Part shown: positions 9,096 to 17,009 of the stretch, piece after piece | How positions within the stretch are numbered: position 1 is the first letter of the stretch | How the letters are laid out: each line of letters opens with the position of its first letter | Source of the DNA: an uncultured Hyphomicrobiales bacterium | GTDB lineage: Bacteria; Pseudomonadota; Alphaproteobacteria; Rhizobiales; Xanthobacteraceae | DNA: 64,000 nucleotides | Direction of reading: 5' to 3' | Assembly (NCBI GenBank): GCA_903878085.1 | Contig: CAIRGJ010000023.1 | Location: forward strand, 1 to 64,000 | The notes under the pieces: model-generated | Database searches by the model: none | What the model was told of the DNA's origin: nothing | The model's input: only the letters and a program-made list of their open reading frames with translations | Made by a program: the position numbers and the translations under genes

Positions 9096-10352
9096 TCAGC
9101 TTCCGGCGGCGGCGCGATCGACGAACAGGCTGCCCTTGGAGACGACCTTTTCACCAAGACGCAGGCCGTCGAGCACCTGAACCATTTGCCCGTTGGAAAG
9201 TCCGGTTTTGATTTGCCGTGCTTCGACGGATTTATCGTCGCGCGCGATCCAGACCCGCGCGGTATTGCCGTCATAGATGATCGCTTCGTGCGACACCGCC
9301 GGCGAGTTTTCGCCTTCGCCGGTCTGGATGGTCACGCTTGCAAACATTTCGGGTCGCAGCAAACCCTCGGCGTTATCGATCGTCGCGCGCACGAGCAGAC
9401 GCCGCGTGCTTGGATCGAACGAGGTCGCCGCATAGCCGATGTTGGCCTTGAATGTGCGGTTCGGAAACGCGAGCACGGAGAAGCGTACGGTTTGCCCGAT
9501 CTTGACGTTCTGCGTCTCAGACTCGCGGACATAGGCCACCAGCCACACCGTGGACAAGTCGCCGATGACAAAGGTGGCATCGTTCGCGGCGGCATTGTTC
9601 GATGCGGAGTTGACGTACTGGCCGGGGCCCGCCTTGCGCTGCACGACGGTGCCTGCAATCGGCGAGTAGATCGTCATCTGCGGGCTGATCGTGCCGGTTT
9701 CGCTGAACTTGGTGATTTCCTCGTCGGTCTTGCCGAAAATCCGCAATCGGTTGCGAGCGGCTTCGAGTGCGATCTGAGCCGAACGCAAATCGTTTTGTGC
9801 CGCAAGAGAGTTCGCCTGGGCCTGCTGGAAATCGCGCAGCGGACCGGCCTTGGTCTCGTACAGAGACCTGCTCTGTTGTTCGACGATCTTGGCCAGATCA
9901 AGCGTCGAGTGCGCCTTGTTCAAGCCGGCGACGGCGGTGATGAAATCGTTCTGCGTCTGGACCATGTCCGACGATTCAACGGCGAACAAAGCCTGGCCGG
10001 CTGTGACAATATCCCCCGGCTTCGCCAGCAGCTTGATGACGCGGCCCGCATAAGGCGAATAGACCAGCGTCGCGCGATCTTCGTCGACCGCAATCTTGCC
10101 TTCGGTCAGATGCTCGGCGCGGAACATGACCTCACTGACCGGTTCGGTCGTGAGCGAGATCCATTGCTTCGGCGTCGGGTAATATAGCGCGCCGACGCGG
10201 CGGGCCTGGTTCGGCACGTCGGCTTCCGCAGTCGCGTCGGGTTTGCGCGAGACTCCCGCCGCAATCGCAAGCGATATGCAAACGGTCAAACCGATAGCGG
10301 CGAGCACGCCGTTGCGCGTATGCGTCAATGGTCCCAGATCGAACCGCGCCAT
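9096..10352 (-). CDS. Periplasmic adaptor (HlyD/CusB/CzcB-like) of the RND pump
   Basis: This membrane-fusion protein links the downstream RND pump to an outer-membrane channel. A TM/signal anchor (NGVLAAIGLTVCISLAIAAGV) is followed by a barrel-sandwich lipoyl half (LVYSPYAGRVIKLLAKPGDIV), a long alpha-hairpin rich in A, L, Q and E, the second half-lipoyl (IYSPIAGTVVQRKAGPGQYV), then beta-barrel and membrane-proximal domains (MVQVLDGLRLGEKVV). About 418 residues is normal for CusB/CzcB adaptors. ATG at 10352 (MARFDLG) is a reasonable start; the track start 8 codons earlier is possible. The stop is 38 bp before the pump start, so they form one operon. No metal-binding His/Met-rich tail is visible, so substrate is open. 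Confidence 0.85.
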   Translation of the reverse strand: MARFDLGPLTHTRNGVLAAIGLTVCISLAIAAGVSRKPDATAEADVPNQARRVGALYYPTPKQWISLTTEPVSEVMFRAEHLTEGKIAVDEDRATLVYSPYAGRVIKLLAKPGDIVTAGQALFAVESSDMVQTQNDFITAVAGLNKAHSTLDLAKIVEQQSRSLYETKAGPLRDFQQAQANSLAAQNDLRSAQIALEAARNRLRIFGKTDEEITKFSETGTISPQMTIYSPIAGTVVQRKAGPGQYVNSASNNAAANDATFVIGDLSTVWLVAYVRESETQNVKIGQTVRFSVLAFPNRTFKANIGYAATSFDPSTRRLLVRATIDNAEGLLRPEMFASVTIQTGEGENSPAVSHEAIIYDGNTARVWIARDDKSVEARQIKTGLSNGQMVQVLDGLRLGEKVVSKGSLFVDRAAAGS

Positions 10353-10664
10353 GATTGTCCCAGATTGTCGATCCAAGAATCCCCCTTTCCCGGATCGCCC
10401 CCTTTGCGCAGCTTATAGGCGCTGGCGTTCTTCTATGGTGTTACTCTCGTATAAACATTTTTTCTGGCCGACGTTACAACCCGACAACATTTCAGTGTGC
10501 TGCAGCGCAATATCTATTAAGAATAACTTGCAACTAGAGTCGTGGTGCCTATGCTAATTACTGCATTGCCGCGACGGGTGGGTGTCATTCACTTGTTATC
10601 TGTCCCGGTTTAAGGCCAATAGGCCGCCTCGCAGTTCGCAGGGCTAAAGGCATACCGGAAAGTC

Positions 10665-12023
10665 ATGACGGTGCGGTGGTGGCGGGTTCTTTGTGTCGGG
10701 CTCTTGGTCTTTGGCGGTCTCCAGACCAATTCGCTGCGGGCGCAGGACGCTACGAGCGGCATGCCCTATGGATCGATCTCGACCAGCCTGCCGCAAAACG
10801 GCGACCCATCCGGCCTACGCCAGCGTCTGAGCGACCGCGGCTTCACCTACACGCTCATCTACACCAACGACGTGCTGAGCAACCTGTCGGGCGGCACCCG
10901 GCGCGGCACCATCGACCAGGGCAAACTCGAGGGCCAGTTCACTTTCGACCTGGAGAAGCTCGCCGGGTGGAAAGATTTCACGCTCTACGCCAACGGCTTT
11001 CAGACACACAATACCGGCCGGATCCGGCGCGACTATGTCGGCGGCATGAACACGATTGCGGCGATTGAGGCTGCACCGTCGACGCGGCTGTCCGAATTGT
11101 GGGTTGAGCGGAAATTTCTCAGCGGCGCCGCCACCGTCAGGGTCGGTCAACTCGTCGCCGATAATGAGTTCTTCTTCAGCGATCTTAGCAACATGTTCCT
11201 GCAGACGGATTGGCCGACCATCACGGCGGTCAACCTGCCGGGTGGCGCCCCGGCTTATCCACTGTCCACGCCCGGCGCGCGGGTAAAATTCGATGTCGGC
11301 CAAGAGGCGTCGTTCCTGCTGGCCGTCTTCAATGGCGATCCGGCCGGACCTTGCGCCGGCGATCCGGACACCTGCAATCGCTACGGTCTCAATTTTCGCC
11401 TACGCGATCCGGCATTCGTCATCGGCGAGGCGCAGTTCCGCACTAACCAGGGCAAGGCCGACACTGGGCTTGCCCGAACGCTGAAGCTTGGCGGTTGGAC
11501 TCATCTCGGGCAATTCGCCGATCAGCGTTTTGCCAATGACGGCACCTTGCTCGCCAACCCGGCCGGCAGCGGCGTGCCGGCGCTGCATCGCGGCGACTAC
11601 GGTTTCTACGGCATCATCGATCAGCAACTGTACCGGCCGCGTGGCGGCGCGGCGGACAGCGGCATATCGGTCTATGGCCTTGCTTCGATGACTCCGTCCG
11701 ACCGCAATCTGGTCGATGTCCAGCTCAATGGCGGAATCGTGTTTACCGGTTTTATTTTACACCGGCCGCAGGACCGGTTCGGCGCCAGCGTCGTCTATTC
11801 GCGCTTCTCCAGCCGCGTGCGGGCTGCCGATCAGGATCAGATCAATTTCAGTGGCGTGCCGGGAACGCCACGCGACTACGAAACCAACCTCGAGCTTTCC
11901 TATGTTGCTCAGATCGTTCCCGGCTGGACTTTGCAGCCGGACTTTCAATACATCTTTCATCCGAGCGGCTTTGCCGGCCGCGACGCCAAGGTTCTGGGCA
12001 TTCGCTCGATGGTGAGCTTCTAA
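10665..12023 (+). CDS. OprB-family carbohydrate-selective porin
   Basis: This outer-membrane porin of 452 residues has a signal peptide (about 1-27, cut near LRA-QD). Family blocks include RLSDRGFTYTLIYTNDVLSN near the mature N-terminus, LSELWVERKF...VRVGQLVADNEFF in the middle, and the closing strands LELSYVAQIVPGWTLQPDFQYIFHPSG, which are diagnostic of OprB. It ends in F (RSMVSF), the usual C-terminal aromatic. OprB porins pass sugars or related small solutes into the periplasm. It is transcribed away from the RND operon and converges on a small outer-membrane protein gene 12 bp downstream. The actual substrate cannot be told. Confidence 0.88.
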   Translation: MTVRWWRVLCVGLLVFGGLQTNSLRAQDATSGMPYGSISTSLPQNGDPSGLRQRLSDRGFTYTLIYTNDVLSNLSGGTRRGTIDQGKLEGQFTFDLEKLAGWKDFTLYANGFQTHNTGRIRRDYVGGMNTIAAIEAAPSTRLSELWVERKFLSGAATVRVGQLVADNEFFFSDLSNMFLQTDWPTITAVNLPGGAPAYPLSTPGARVKFDVGQEASFLLAVFNGDPAGPCAGDPDTCNRYGLNFRLRDPAFVIGEAQFRTNQGKADTGLARTLKLGGWTHLGQFADQRFANDGTLLANPAGSGVPALHRGDYGFYGIIDQQLYRPRGGAADSGISVYGLASMTPSDRNLVDVQLNGGIVFTGFILHRPQDRFGASVVYSRFSSRVRAADQDQINFSGVPGTPRDYETNLELSYVAQIVPGWTLQPDFQYIFHPSGFAGRDAKVLGIRSMVSF

Positions 12024-12035
12024 AATTGACGCGGG

Positions 12036-12764
12036 CTAGTGAGGCTGGATATTTGCGGTAAAGCCCAAGGTCAGCCAATTGGCATTTTCGCCGTTGATAT
12101 TGCGCCCGTAGATCACCGTCACATCCAGATTTGACAGCGGCGAGAACCGGACGCCGGTCTGAAACCGCGTTTGCGTGGTCGAAATGGTGTCGCCGCGCGG
12201 ACCGGCCTGGCCAAATATCTCGGCGACCAGGGCCACCTGCGGGCGGACGGTCCATTCCAGGCTGGTGCCCCAGGTGGCGTAATTGAATTTGTTGGGAGCG
12301 TCATAAAGATAACCGCCGTTCACGTTCAGTCTGAGGTGATGGCCGAGATCGAATGAGACCGGCACATTGATGTTGCCGCCGGTGCTGGCGCCGCTGAGCA
12401 AATTCCAGTTGGTCTGGCCGGACAGGCCGACGCCGACGCCATTGGTCATCGGCAATACTGTCACCTTGCCGCTGACGCCGCCGCTCGTTTTCCATTCGCC
12501 GTTTTCACGGCTGCGCTGATATTCGGTGCCAACTTCGATCGGCACGCCGATCTTGACCACGCAGGACGGCGACGTGGCCGCCATGAAATCTTTATTGCTT
12601 GCGAATGAGATCCAGCTTTCGACGCTGCATGAGCCGACCTCGTCGACTTCGTAATCGTCGACATAGAAGGCGCCATAAGTCGTGGAGGCAGGCAACAGCG
12701 CGATGCCGGCCAGCAACAGGACACAGGAGTACTTGAATTGAGTCCCGGTCCGCGCCGCGTGCAT
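12036..12764 (-). CDS. Predicted outer-membrane beta-barrel protein, unknown function
   Basis: The product has 242 residues. A signal peptide (YSCVLLLAGIALLPASTTYG, cut near YGA) is followed by alternating hydrophobic/polar strands (GKVTVLPMTNGVGVGLSGQTNW, LRLNVNGGYLYDAP, LEWTVRPQVALVAEIFGQAG, LDVTVIYGRNINGENANWLTLGFTANI). This is the pattern of a small transporter-like barrel. The word GRNINGENANWLTLGFT resembles proteins grouped with MetA-pathway/OM transporter-like families. Two cysteines (SCSVES, PSCVVK) could form a disulfide. It converges with oprB, with the stops 12 bp apart. No specific function can be assigned. Confidence 0.7.
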   Translation of the reverse strand: MHAARTGTQFKYSCVLLLAGIALLPASTTYGAFYVDDYEVDEVGSCSVESWISFASNKDFMAATSPSCVVKIGVPIEVGTEYQRSRENGEWKTSGGVSGKVTVLPMTNGVGVGLSGQTNWNLLSGASTGGNINVPVSFDLGHHLRLNVNGGYLYDAPNKFNYATWGTSLEWTVRPQVALVAEIFGQAGPRGDTISTTQTRFQTGVRFSPLSNLDVTVIYGRNINGENANWLTLGFTANIQPH

Positions 12765-12903
12765 GTGATTCGCCCTGCGGAAAACGTAGCGGATTTAGAC
12801 TCCAAGTCTATTTCAAAAATGAAAATTGCAGCCACGACAGATGTCGCTGGCGTTGCGAAGCGATTCGCAGCGAGCGGCTAACGAAGCCGTTAATATTTTC
12901 GTA

Positions 12904-13767
12904 TTAGCCGACGCGCTGCGTTGTGCGTTTTTCGATCGCGAGCAGACGGGCCAGCCCCGTCGTCTCGTGCGCCCGTTTCATCTGCGCGACCGCGCCGCCG
13001 GGCCCTAGGAACGGATCGAGTTCGCCGCGCGCCAGGCATTCGTAGGATTGCCGGACGGCTTTGTACATCGCTGCAAAGGCGGAGCCGGACGATGCCGCCA
13101 GCCGGAACCCGAGCTTCGCCAGTTCGGCCGGCGTCATTTCGAAAGTGCTGAAACCGTCCTCAGGCGCGAACATCATCAGCGGGCCGGGCAGGCGCTCGCC
13201 GATCCGCCGCAGTTCGTCCGGCTTGCGCGAGTGGATGAACAGCATGTCGGCGCCGGCGCGATGATACATCTCGCCACGCCGCAAGGCCTCGTCCAGGCCA
13301 TGAAGCCTCTGGGCGTTGGTGCGCCCGATGATGATGAGATTGGGATCGGTGCGCGCCGCGACCGCTTCCTTGATCTTGTCGACCATCGATTCCGGCGGGA
13401 TCAGGTTCTCCTCGCCGATGTGATGCTGCACCCGCCGCGGCAGATACTGGTCCTCGATTTCGATCGCGGCAAAGCCGGCGACCTCAGACATCGCCACGGT
13501 GCGATGGATATGCACCGGCTCGCCCCAGCCGCCGCCGGCGTCGAGCACAATCGGAATCTTGGTCGCGCCGCGAATGTCGACCCCGACCTCGACCATGTCG
13601 GTCAGGCTGAGATTGGCCTCGGTCACGCATTTGAGCCAGCCGAGCGAGCCGCCGCTCAGATAGACCGCCTTGAAGCCGGCGTCTTCGGCGAGCCGCGCCA
13701 TCATCGGGTTGAGCGCGACAGGCGCGACGATCAACTCGCCGGTCTCGATTAAGGCCTTCAGTGTCAT
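12904..13767 (-). CDS. Isocitrate lyase / PEP mutase superfamily enzyme
   Basis: The 287-residue TIM-barrel enzyme has family landmarks: GFKAVYLSGGSLGW near the start, LDAGGGWGEPVHIHRTV (position of the metal-binding DADtGyG loop), GFAAIEIEDQYLPRR, and LIIIGRTNAQRLHGLDEALRR. The loop that carries KKCGH in true isocitrate lyases has no Cys here (PRRVQHH), so it is not an isocitrate lyase. Oxaloacetate decarboxylase-like or 2,3-dimethylmalate lyase-like C-C bond chemistry is more likely. GAGAGGTT precedes the ATG. It lies 28 bp downstream of a Bug-type binding protein gene on the same strand, suggesting it acts on the dicarboxylate or tricarboxylate that protein collects. Confidence 0.82.
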   Translation of the reverse strand: MTLKALIETGELIVAPVALNPMMARLAEDAGFKAVYLSGGSLGWLKCVTEANLSLTDMVEVGVDIRGATKIPIVLDAGGGWGEPVHIHRTVAMSEVAGFAAIEIEDQYLPRRVQHHIGEENLIPPESMVDKIKEAVAARTDPNLIIIGRTNAQRLHGLDEALRRGEMYHRAGADMLFIHSRKPDELRRIGERLPGPLMMFAPEDGFSTFEMTPAELAKLGFRLAASSGSAFAAMYKAVRQSYECLARGELDPFLGPGGAVAQMKRAHETTGLARLLAIEKRTTQRVG

Positions 13768-13795
13768 CGCAACCTCTCGCCGCTTGCCGTACAGA

Positions 13796-14773
13796 CTACT
13801 CAGACATCTTCATGCCGGTCGCCGCGAATACGGCGCGCAGTTTTTCGATATCGACTTCCATGCGCCGGGTAAATGCGGCGGGACCCTGGCCGATGGCGGG
13901 CACGATGCCTTGTATTGCGAGCGCCTTGCGCACGTCGTCGCGAACGAGTGTCTTTTGCATCACCGCACCGAGCTTGGCGATCCGGTCGGGCGGCGTGCCT
14001 TTCGGCGCTACCAGCCCAAACCAGATCGACATGTCGAAATTCTTGATCCCGGCTTCGGCAAGCGTCGGAGTATTCGGCAGGTCGTCCAGGCGCTGCGGAT
14101 AGGTGACCGCAAGCGCAATGAGTTTACCGCTCCTGATATGCGGCAACGCGGTCGAGATCGGCGCGAACATGATGGGGACGCGGCCGGCGAGCACATCGGT
14201 CATGGCCGGCGGGCTGCCTTTGTAAGGCACGTGCGTCATCTTGACGTTCTGCTCATAGGCGAACAATTCGCCGGCCAGATGCGAGACGGCAGCGGCGCCG
14301 GCTGAGGCGTACATGATCTTGCCGGGATTGGCTTTGGCTTCGGCGACCAGATCGGCCACGGTTTTGAACCCGGAGTCCGGATGCGCGACCAAGACGCTCG
14401 GCGAGGTGACGGAGATACCGATCGGGGCAAAGTCGCGCAGCACATCGAACGGCAGCTTTGACTCGGCGACCGCGTTCACGGCATTGGCGTTGCCGGCCAT
14501 GAATAGCGTGTAGCCATCCGGGTCCGACTTCGCGACCGTCTCGCCGGCAATCGTGGTGCTGGCGCCGGGCCGGTTTTCGACAATCATCGTCTGTCCGAGC
14601 TCTTCCGACATTTTCGACGCGAGAATGCGCGCGGCAACGTCGGTGGCGCCGCCCGCGGCGAAGCCGACGACGATCCGGATCGGATGGGATGGGTATTCAC
14701 TTTGTGCAGAGGCCTGTCCGGAAATCGACAGCAGGGCGGCGCATGCCCATCCGAATGCGGTCAATCTTCTCAA
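13796..14773 (-). CDS. Tripartite tricarboxylate transporter substrate-binding (Bug) protein
   Basis: This 325-residue periplasmic binding protein has a Sec signal peptide (WACAALLSISGQASA-QS). It carries the Bug signature YPSHPIRIVVGFAAGGATDVAARILA, then ENRPGASTTIAGETVAKSDPDGYTL and HVPYKGSPPAMTDVLAGRV. Bug proteins bind carboxylates (citrate, malonate, phthalate and similar) for TctABC-type carriers. No TctA/TctB membrane genes are adjacent, so it is an orphan receptor, which is common in these lineages. It is cotranscribed with the ICL/PEP-mutase-like enzyme downstream. Confidence 0.92.
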   Translation of the reverse strand: MRRLTAFGWACAALLSISGQASAQSEYPSHPIRIVVGFAAGGATDVAARILASKMSEELGQTMIVENRPGASTTIAGETVAKSDPDGYTLFMAGNANAVNAVAESKLPFDVLRDFAPIGISVTSPSVLVAHPDSGFKTVADLVAEAKANPGKIMYASAGAAAVSHLAGELFAYEQNVKMTHVPYKGSPPAMTDVLAGRVPIMFAPISTALPHIRSGKLIALAVTYPQRLDDLPNTPTLAEAGIKNFDMSIWFGLVAPKGTPPDRIAKLGAVMQKTLVRDDVRKALAIQGIVPAIGQGPAAFTRRMEVDIEKLRAVFAATGMKMSE

Positions 14774-14839
14774 CCAAGCCTCCCCACGGCGCTTAGGTGC
14801 GACGATAAGGCCGTTGATAGCCGCCAGAAGCCGTTGGCG

Positions 14840-15922
14840 CTAGCGCTGGAATAGGGTCCAGCCGGCGTCCGTCGCCGCAGTTTTGGCTTTTTGTTTTTTT
14901 CTGGAGATGCTGGCGGTGACGACCGGATCGCGGCCACGGTCGTGGCGCGCGAGCTTGTCACGCAGGTTGTGACGGGCGGTCTTGATCGTCCGGTCGGTAT
15001 TGCCGGGGCCGCTTTTGCCGGCTTTCGGCTTTAGCGCATCGGACTTATTAGGCGTCTTCGTCGCAGCGCTTGCCGTCGTCGTCACCAGCCGCGGCCAGCC
15101 GCCGGCGGCGTCGGCAACCATAGCCGGCTGCGGTTCGGGCAGCATTTTCGGCCGCTCGCCGGTCGGCACCGCCTGTACGATGCGATAGCCCTTGGCCTTG
15201 AGTTCGCGCAGCAGCACCGGTAGCGCCATGGCGGTGGCGGGATGGATGTCGTGCAACAGCAGGATGCCGCGATGACCCTTGGCCTCGATCCGGCTCATCG
15301 CCTTACGAACGATGTCCTTGGCGCTCACCTGCCGGAACCAGTCGTCGGCCACTTCATCGGCGCTCCACACCGCAATCGACTTTGTGGCAAGATAGCTTTC
15401 AACCTGCTTGCTGCGCAGCAGGCCGGGAACGCGGAAGAACGGCGCCACCGCGCGCGGATCGCCGGCCGCGGTCTGCACCGAGGCAATGCCGCCATCCACT
15501 TCACGCTCGACGCGCGTCAGCGCCATCTGGTCGAAGGTGAGGGGATGGTTCTGGCTGTGGGTGCCGAGCACGTGGCCGGCGCTATAGATGCGGCGCACCA
15601 GATCCGGATAGGCATTGGCTTGGCGGCCGACCAGGAAGTAGGTGACCTTCACGCATTCGGCGGCCAGCGTCTCGAGAATGCGGTTGGTATAGGGCGGCAG
15701 CGGGCCGTCATCGAAGGTGATCGCGACCTCGTGGTCCTCGAGCGCCAGTGTCGTCTTGTATTGCATGCTGCCGATCCGGGGCAGCGCCGACGGGTCGACG
15801 GTGATGGTCCGGCTGGTGCCGATGGCGTTCGGATTGCCGGGGCATGAGGCGGCAATAGCCGGGCTCACGGCGCCGAAAATACCGCCGGCCAGACAACAAA
15901 AAACAACCGCAACGCCGCGCAT
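14840..15922 (-). CDS. Polysaccharide deacetylase (NodB domain) with basic C-terminal tail
   Basis: ATG at 15922 is chosen because GAGGG precedes it and a clean signal peptide (VAVVFCCLAGGIFGAVSPAIA) follows; the track start is 14 codons earlier. The NodB domain shows the metal/catalytic motifs ITFDDGPLPPYT (first Asp pair), THSQNHP (His-x4-His type), FRVPG and LLHDIHP. The enzyme should remove acetyl groups from an N- or O-acetylated cell-surface glycan in the periplasm. About 90 residues after the domain are rich in K, R, T and P (GKSGPGNTDRTIKTARH), possibly for binding acidic polymer. It is a paralogue of the next gene upstream. A CtrA-type site lies about 80 bp before the start. Confidence 0.87.
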   Translation of the reverse strand: MRGVAVVFCCLAGGIFGAVSPAIAASCPGNPNAIGTSRTITVDPSALPRIGSMQYKTTLALEDHEVAITFDDGPLPPYTNRILETLAAECVKVTYFLVGRQANAYPDLVRRIYSAGHVLGTHSQNHPLTFDQMALTRVEREVDGGIASVQTAAGDPRAVAPFFRVPGLLRSKQVESYLATKSIAVWSADEVADDWFRQVSAKDIVRKAMSRIEAKGHRGILLLHDIHPATAMALPVLLRELKAKGYRIVQAVPTGERPKMLPEPQPAMVADAAGGWPRLVTTTASAATKTPNKSDALKPKAGKSGPGNTDRTIKTARHNLRDKLARHDRGRDPVVTASISRKKQKAKTAATDAGWTLFQR

Positions 15923-16000
15923 TATGCCCTCAACTCCGCCCTCGCGCCGTGTGGCGCCCCCCATAGATGGCGGAACCCGACGGGACTAACGACCCTAATA

Positions 16001-16038
16001 TTAACCTTTCGTTAACCATTACCAAAATATGGTTAACG
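16001..16038. promoter_or_regulatory. CtrA-type binding site (TTAA-N7-TTAA) with an overlapping dyad
   Basis: TTAACCTTTCGTTAACCAT contains an exact TTAA-N7-TTAA plus the TTAACCAT half-site. It is followed by the inverse half-site ATGGTTAAC, forming a 10-bp dyad (CGTTAACCAT / ATGGTTAACG, 9-nt gap). It lies between the two deacetylase genes, about 80 bp upstream of the 15922 start, and suggests cell-cycle control by CtrA. Confidence 0.6.
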
Positions 16039-16075
16039 TTCCACAGCTTTGTTTTTGGGGATTTTTCGGCGAAAC

Positions 16076-16095
16076 GCCCCGGAACGGGGCTTTTT
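16076..16095. terminator. Hairpin with T-tract between the two deacetylase genes
   Basis: GCCCC-GGAAC-GGGGC is followed by TTTTT on the plus strand. The T-tract is on the strand opposite to both flanking genes. It abuts the stop codon of the upstream deacetylase (minus strand), where the stem may still work without a U-run. On the plus strand it would end an antisense or short transcript. Confidence 0.5.
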
Positions 16096-16868
16096 CAGTT
16101 CAAAATGCCGCGGGCGCCGGCCGGAACCACATGGACAATGTGGAATCCGCGTTTTTTGAGCTCACGGAGGAAGGCCGGCAGCATCTGGGCGGTCTGCGCC
16201 TTGGTGTCGTGAAACAGCACGATGCCGTGGTCGACCTGCTCGATCCGGCCAAGGATCAATCGGAGTTCCTGCTCGGGCGACATCGGGTCCCAGTCGCTGG
16301 CCCAGACGTCGGCCCCGAACACGACAATGCCGCGCTCATTCAAGCGGTCGAGCAGCGGCTTGGTCGAGGCGAAACCCGGGAACCGGAAGAACGGCGTCAC
16401 CGGCGTGGCGCGGCGCTGGCCGAACACTGCGTATTCGTCTTCCTCGATGCCGTGATCGATTTCCGCTTCCGCCTTGGCGAACGGCATGTGGTCGAGCAGT
16501 GGATGCGCATAGGTGTGGTGACCGATGGTGTGGCCCTCGGCCAGCGTCCGCCGGGCGAGCGCCGCTGCTACCTCGGCGTTCTTGCCCAACAGAAAAAACG
16601 TGGCGCGTACGCATTCGGCTTTAAGCGCGTCGAGCACCTTGGGCGTGGTGCCGGGCCAGGGGCCGTCGTCGAAAGTCAGAACCAGTTCTTTGCGGCGCAG
16701 CGGCAGCGTGGTGGGGAAGTGCTTGCGCCCGACCCGTGGCGTGGTCTTGGCATCGACCTCGATGACACGCTCGGTACCGAGCGCCGGGCTGTTGCCCGGA
16801 CATGGCGCGGCTGCGACGGCCAAAGGAGCGATGGCCACGGCGAGCGCTAGGGCAATTGTTCGAATCAT
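16095..16868 (-). CDS. Polysaccharide deacetylase (NodB domain)
   Basis: ATG at 16868 is preferred (CGAGGCG in front, then the signal peptide IRTIALALAVAIAPLAVAAA); the track start adds 16 implausible residues. Of 257 residues, nearly all after the leader is the NodB fold, with LTFDDGPWPGTTP, HTYAHPLLDHM, FRFPGFAS, FGADVWASDWDP and IVLFHDTK. It shares the N-terminal layout CPGN..A.GT.R.I.VD...PR.G with its downstream paralogue, so the pair arose by tandem duplication, but it lacks the basic tail. The likely function is deacetylation of an envelope glycan in the periplasm. It is divergent from mgtE. Confidence 0.87.
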   Translation of the reverse strand: MIRTIALALAVAIAPLAVAAAPCPGNSPALGTERVIEVDAKTTPRVGRKHFPTTLPLRRKELVLTFDDGPWPGTTPKVLDALKAECVRATFFLLGKNAEVAAALARRTLAEGHTIGHHTYAHPLLDHMPFAKAEAEIDHGIEEDEYAVFGQRRATPVTPFFRFPGFASTKPLLDRLNERGIVVFGADVWASDWDPMSPEQELRLILGRIEQVDHGIVLFHDTKAQTAQMLPAFLRELKKRGFHIVHVVPAGARGILN

Positions 16869-17009
16869 AAACGCCTCGGAAGCATGCAATTGACCGCAAC
16901 TTTGCGCGTCCGGCAAGCGCGTCTTGATGACAGAGTTTACGCGTTAATCATTTGGCGGAATTATGGACGCGGCGTACAAGCCCGCCAATCACAAAACGCC
17001 GAGGTCGGC

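Noticed and set aside
8047-9180. 377-aa plus-strand ORF
   Set aside because: Antisense shadow of the RND pump gene.
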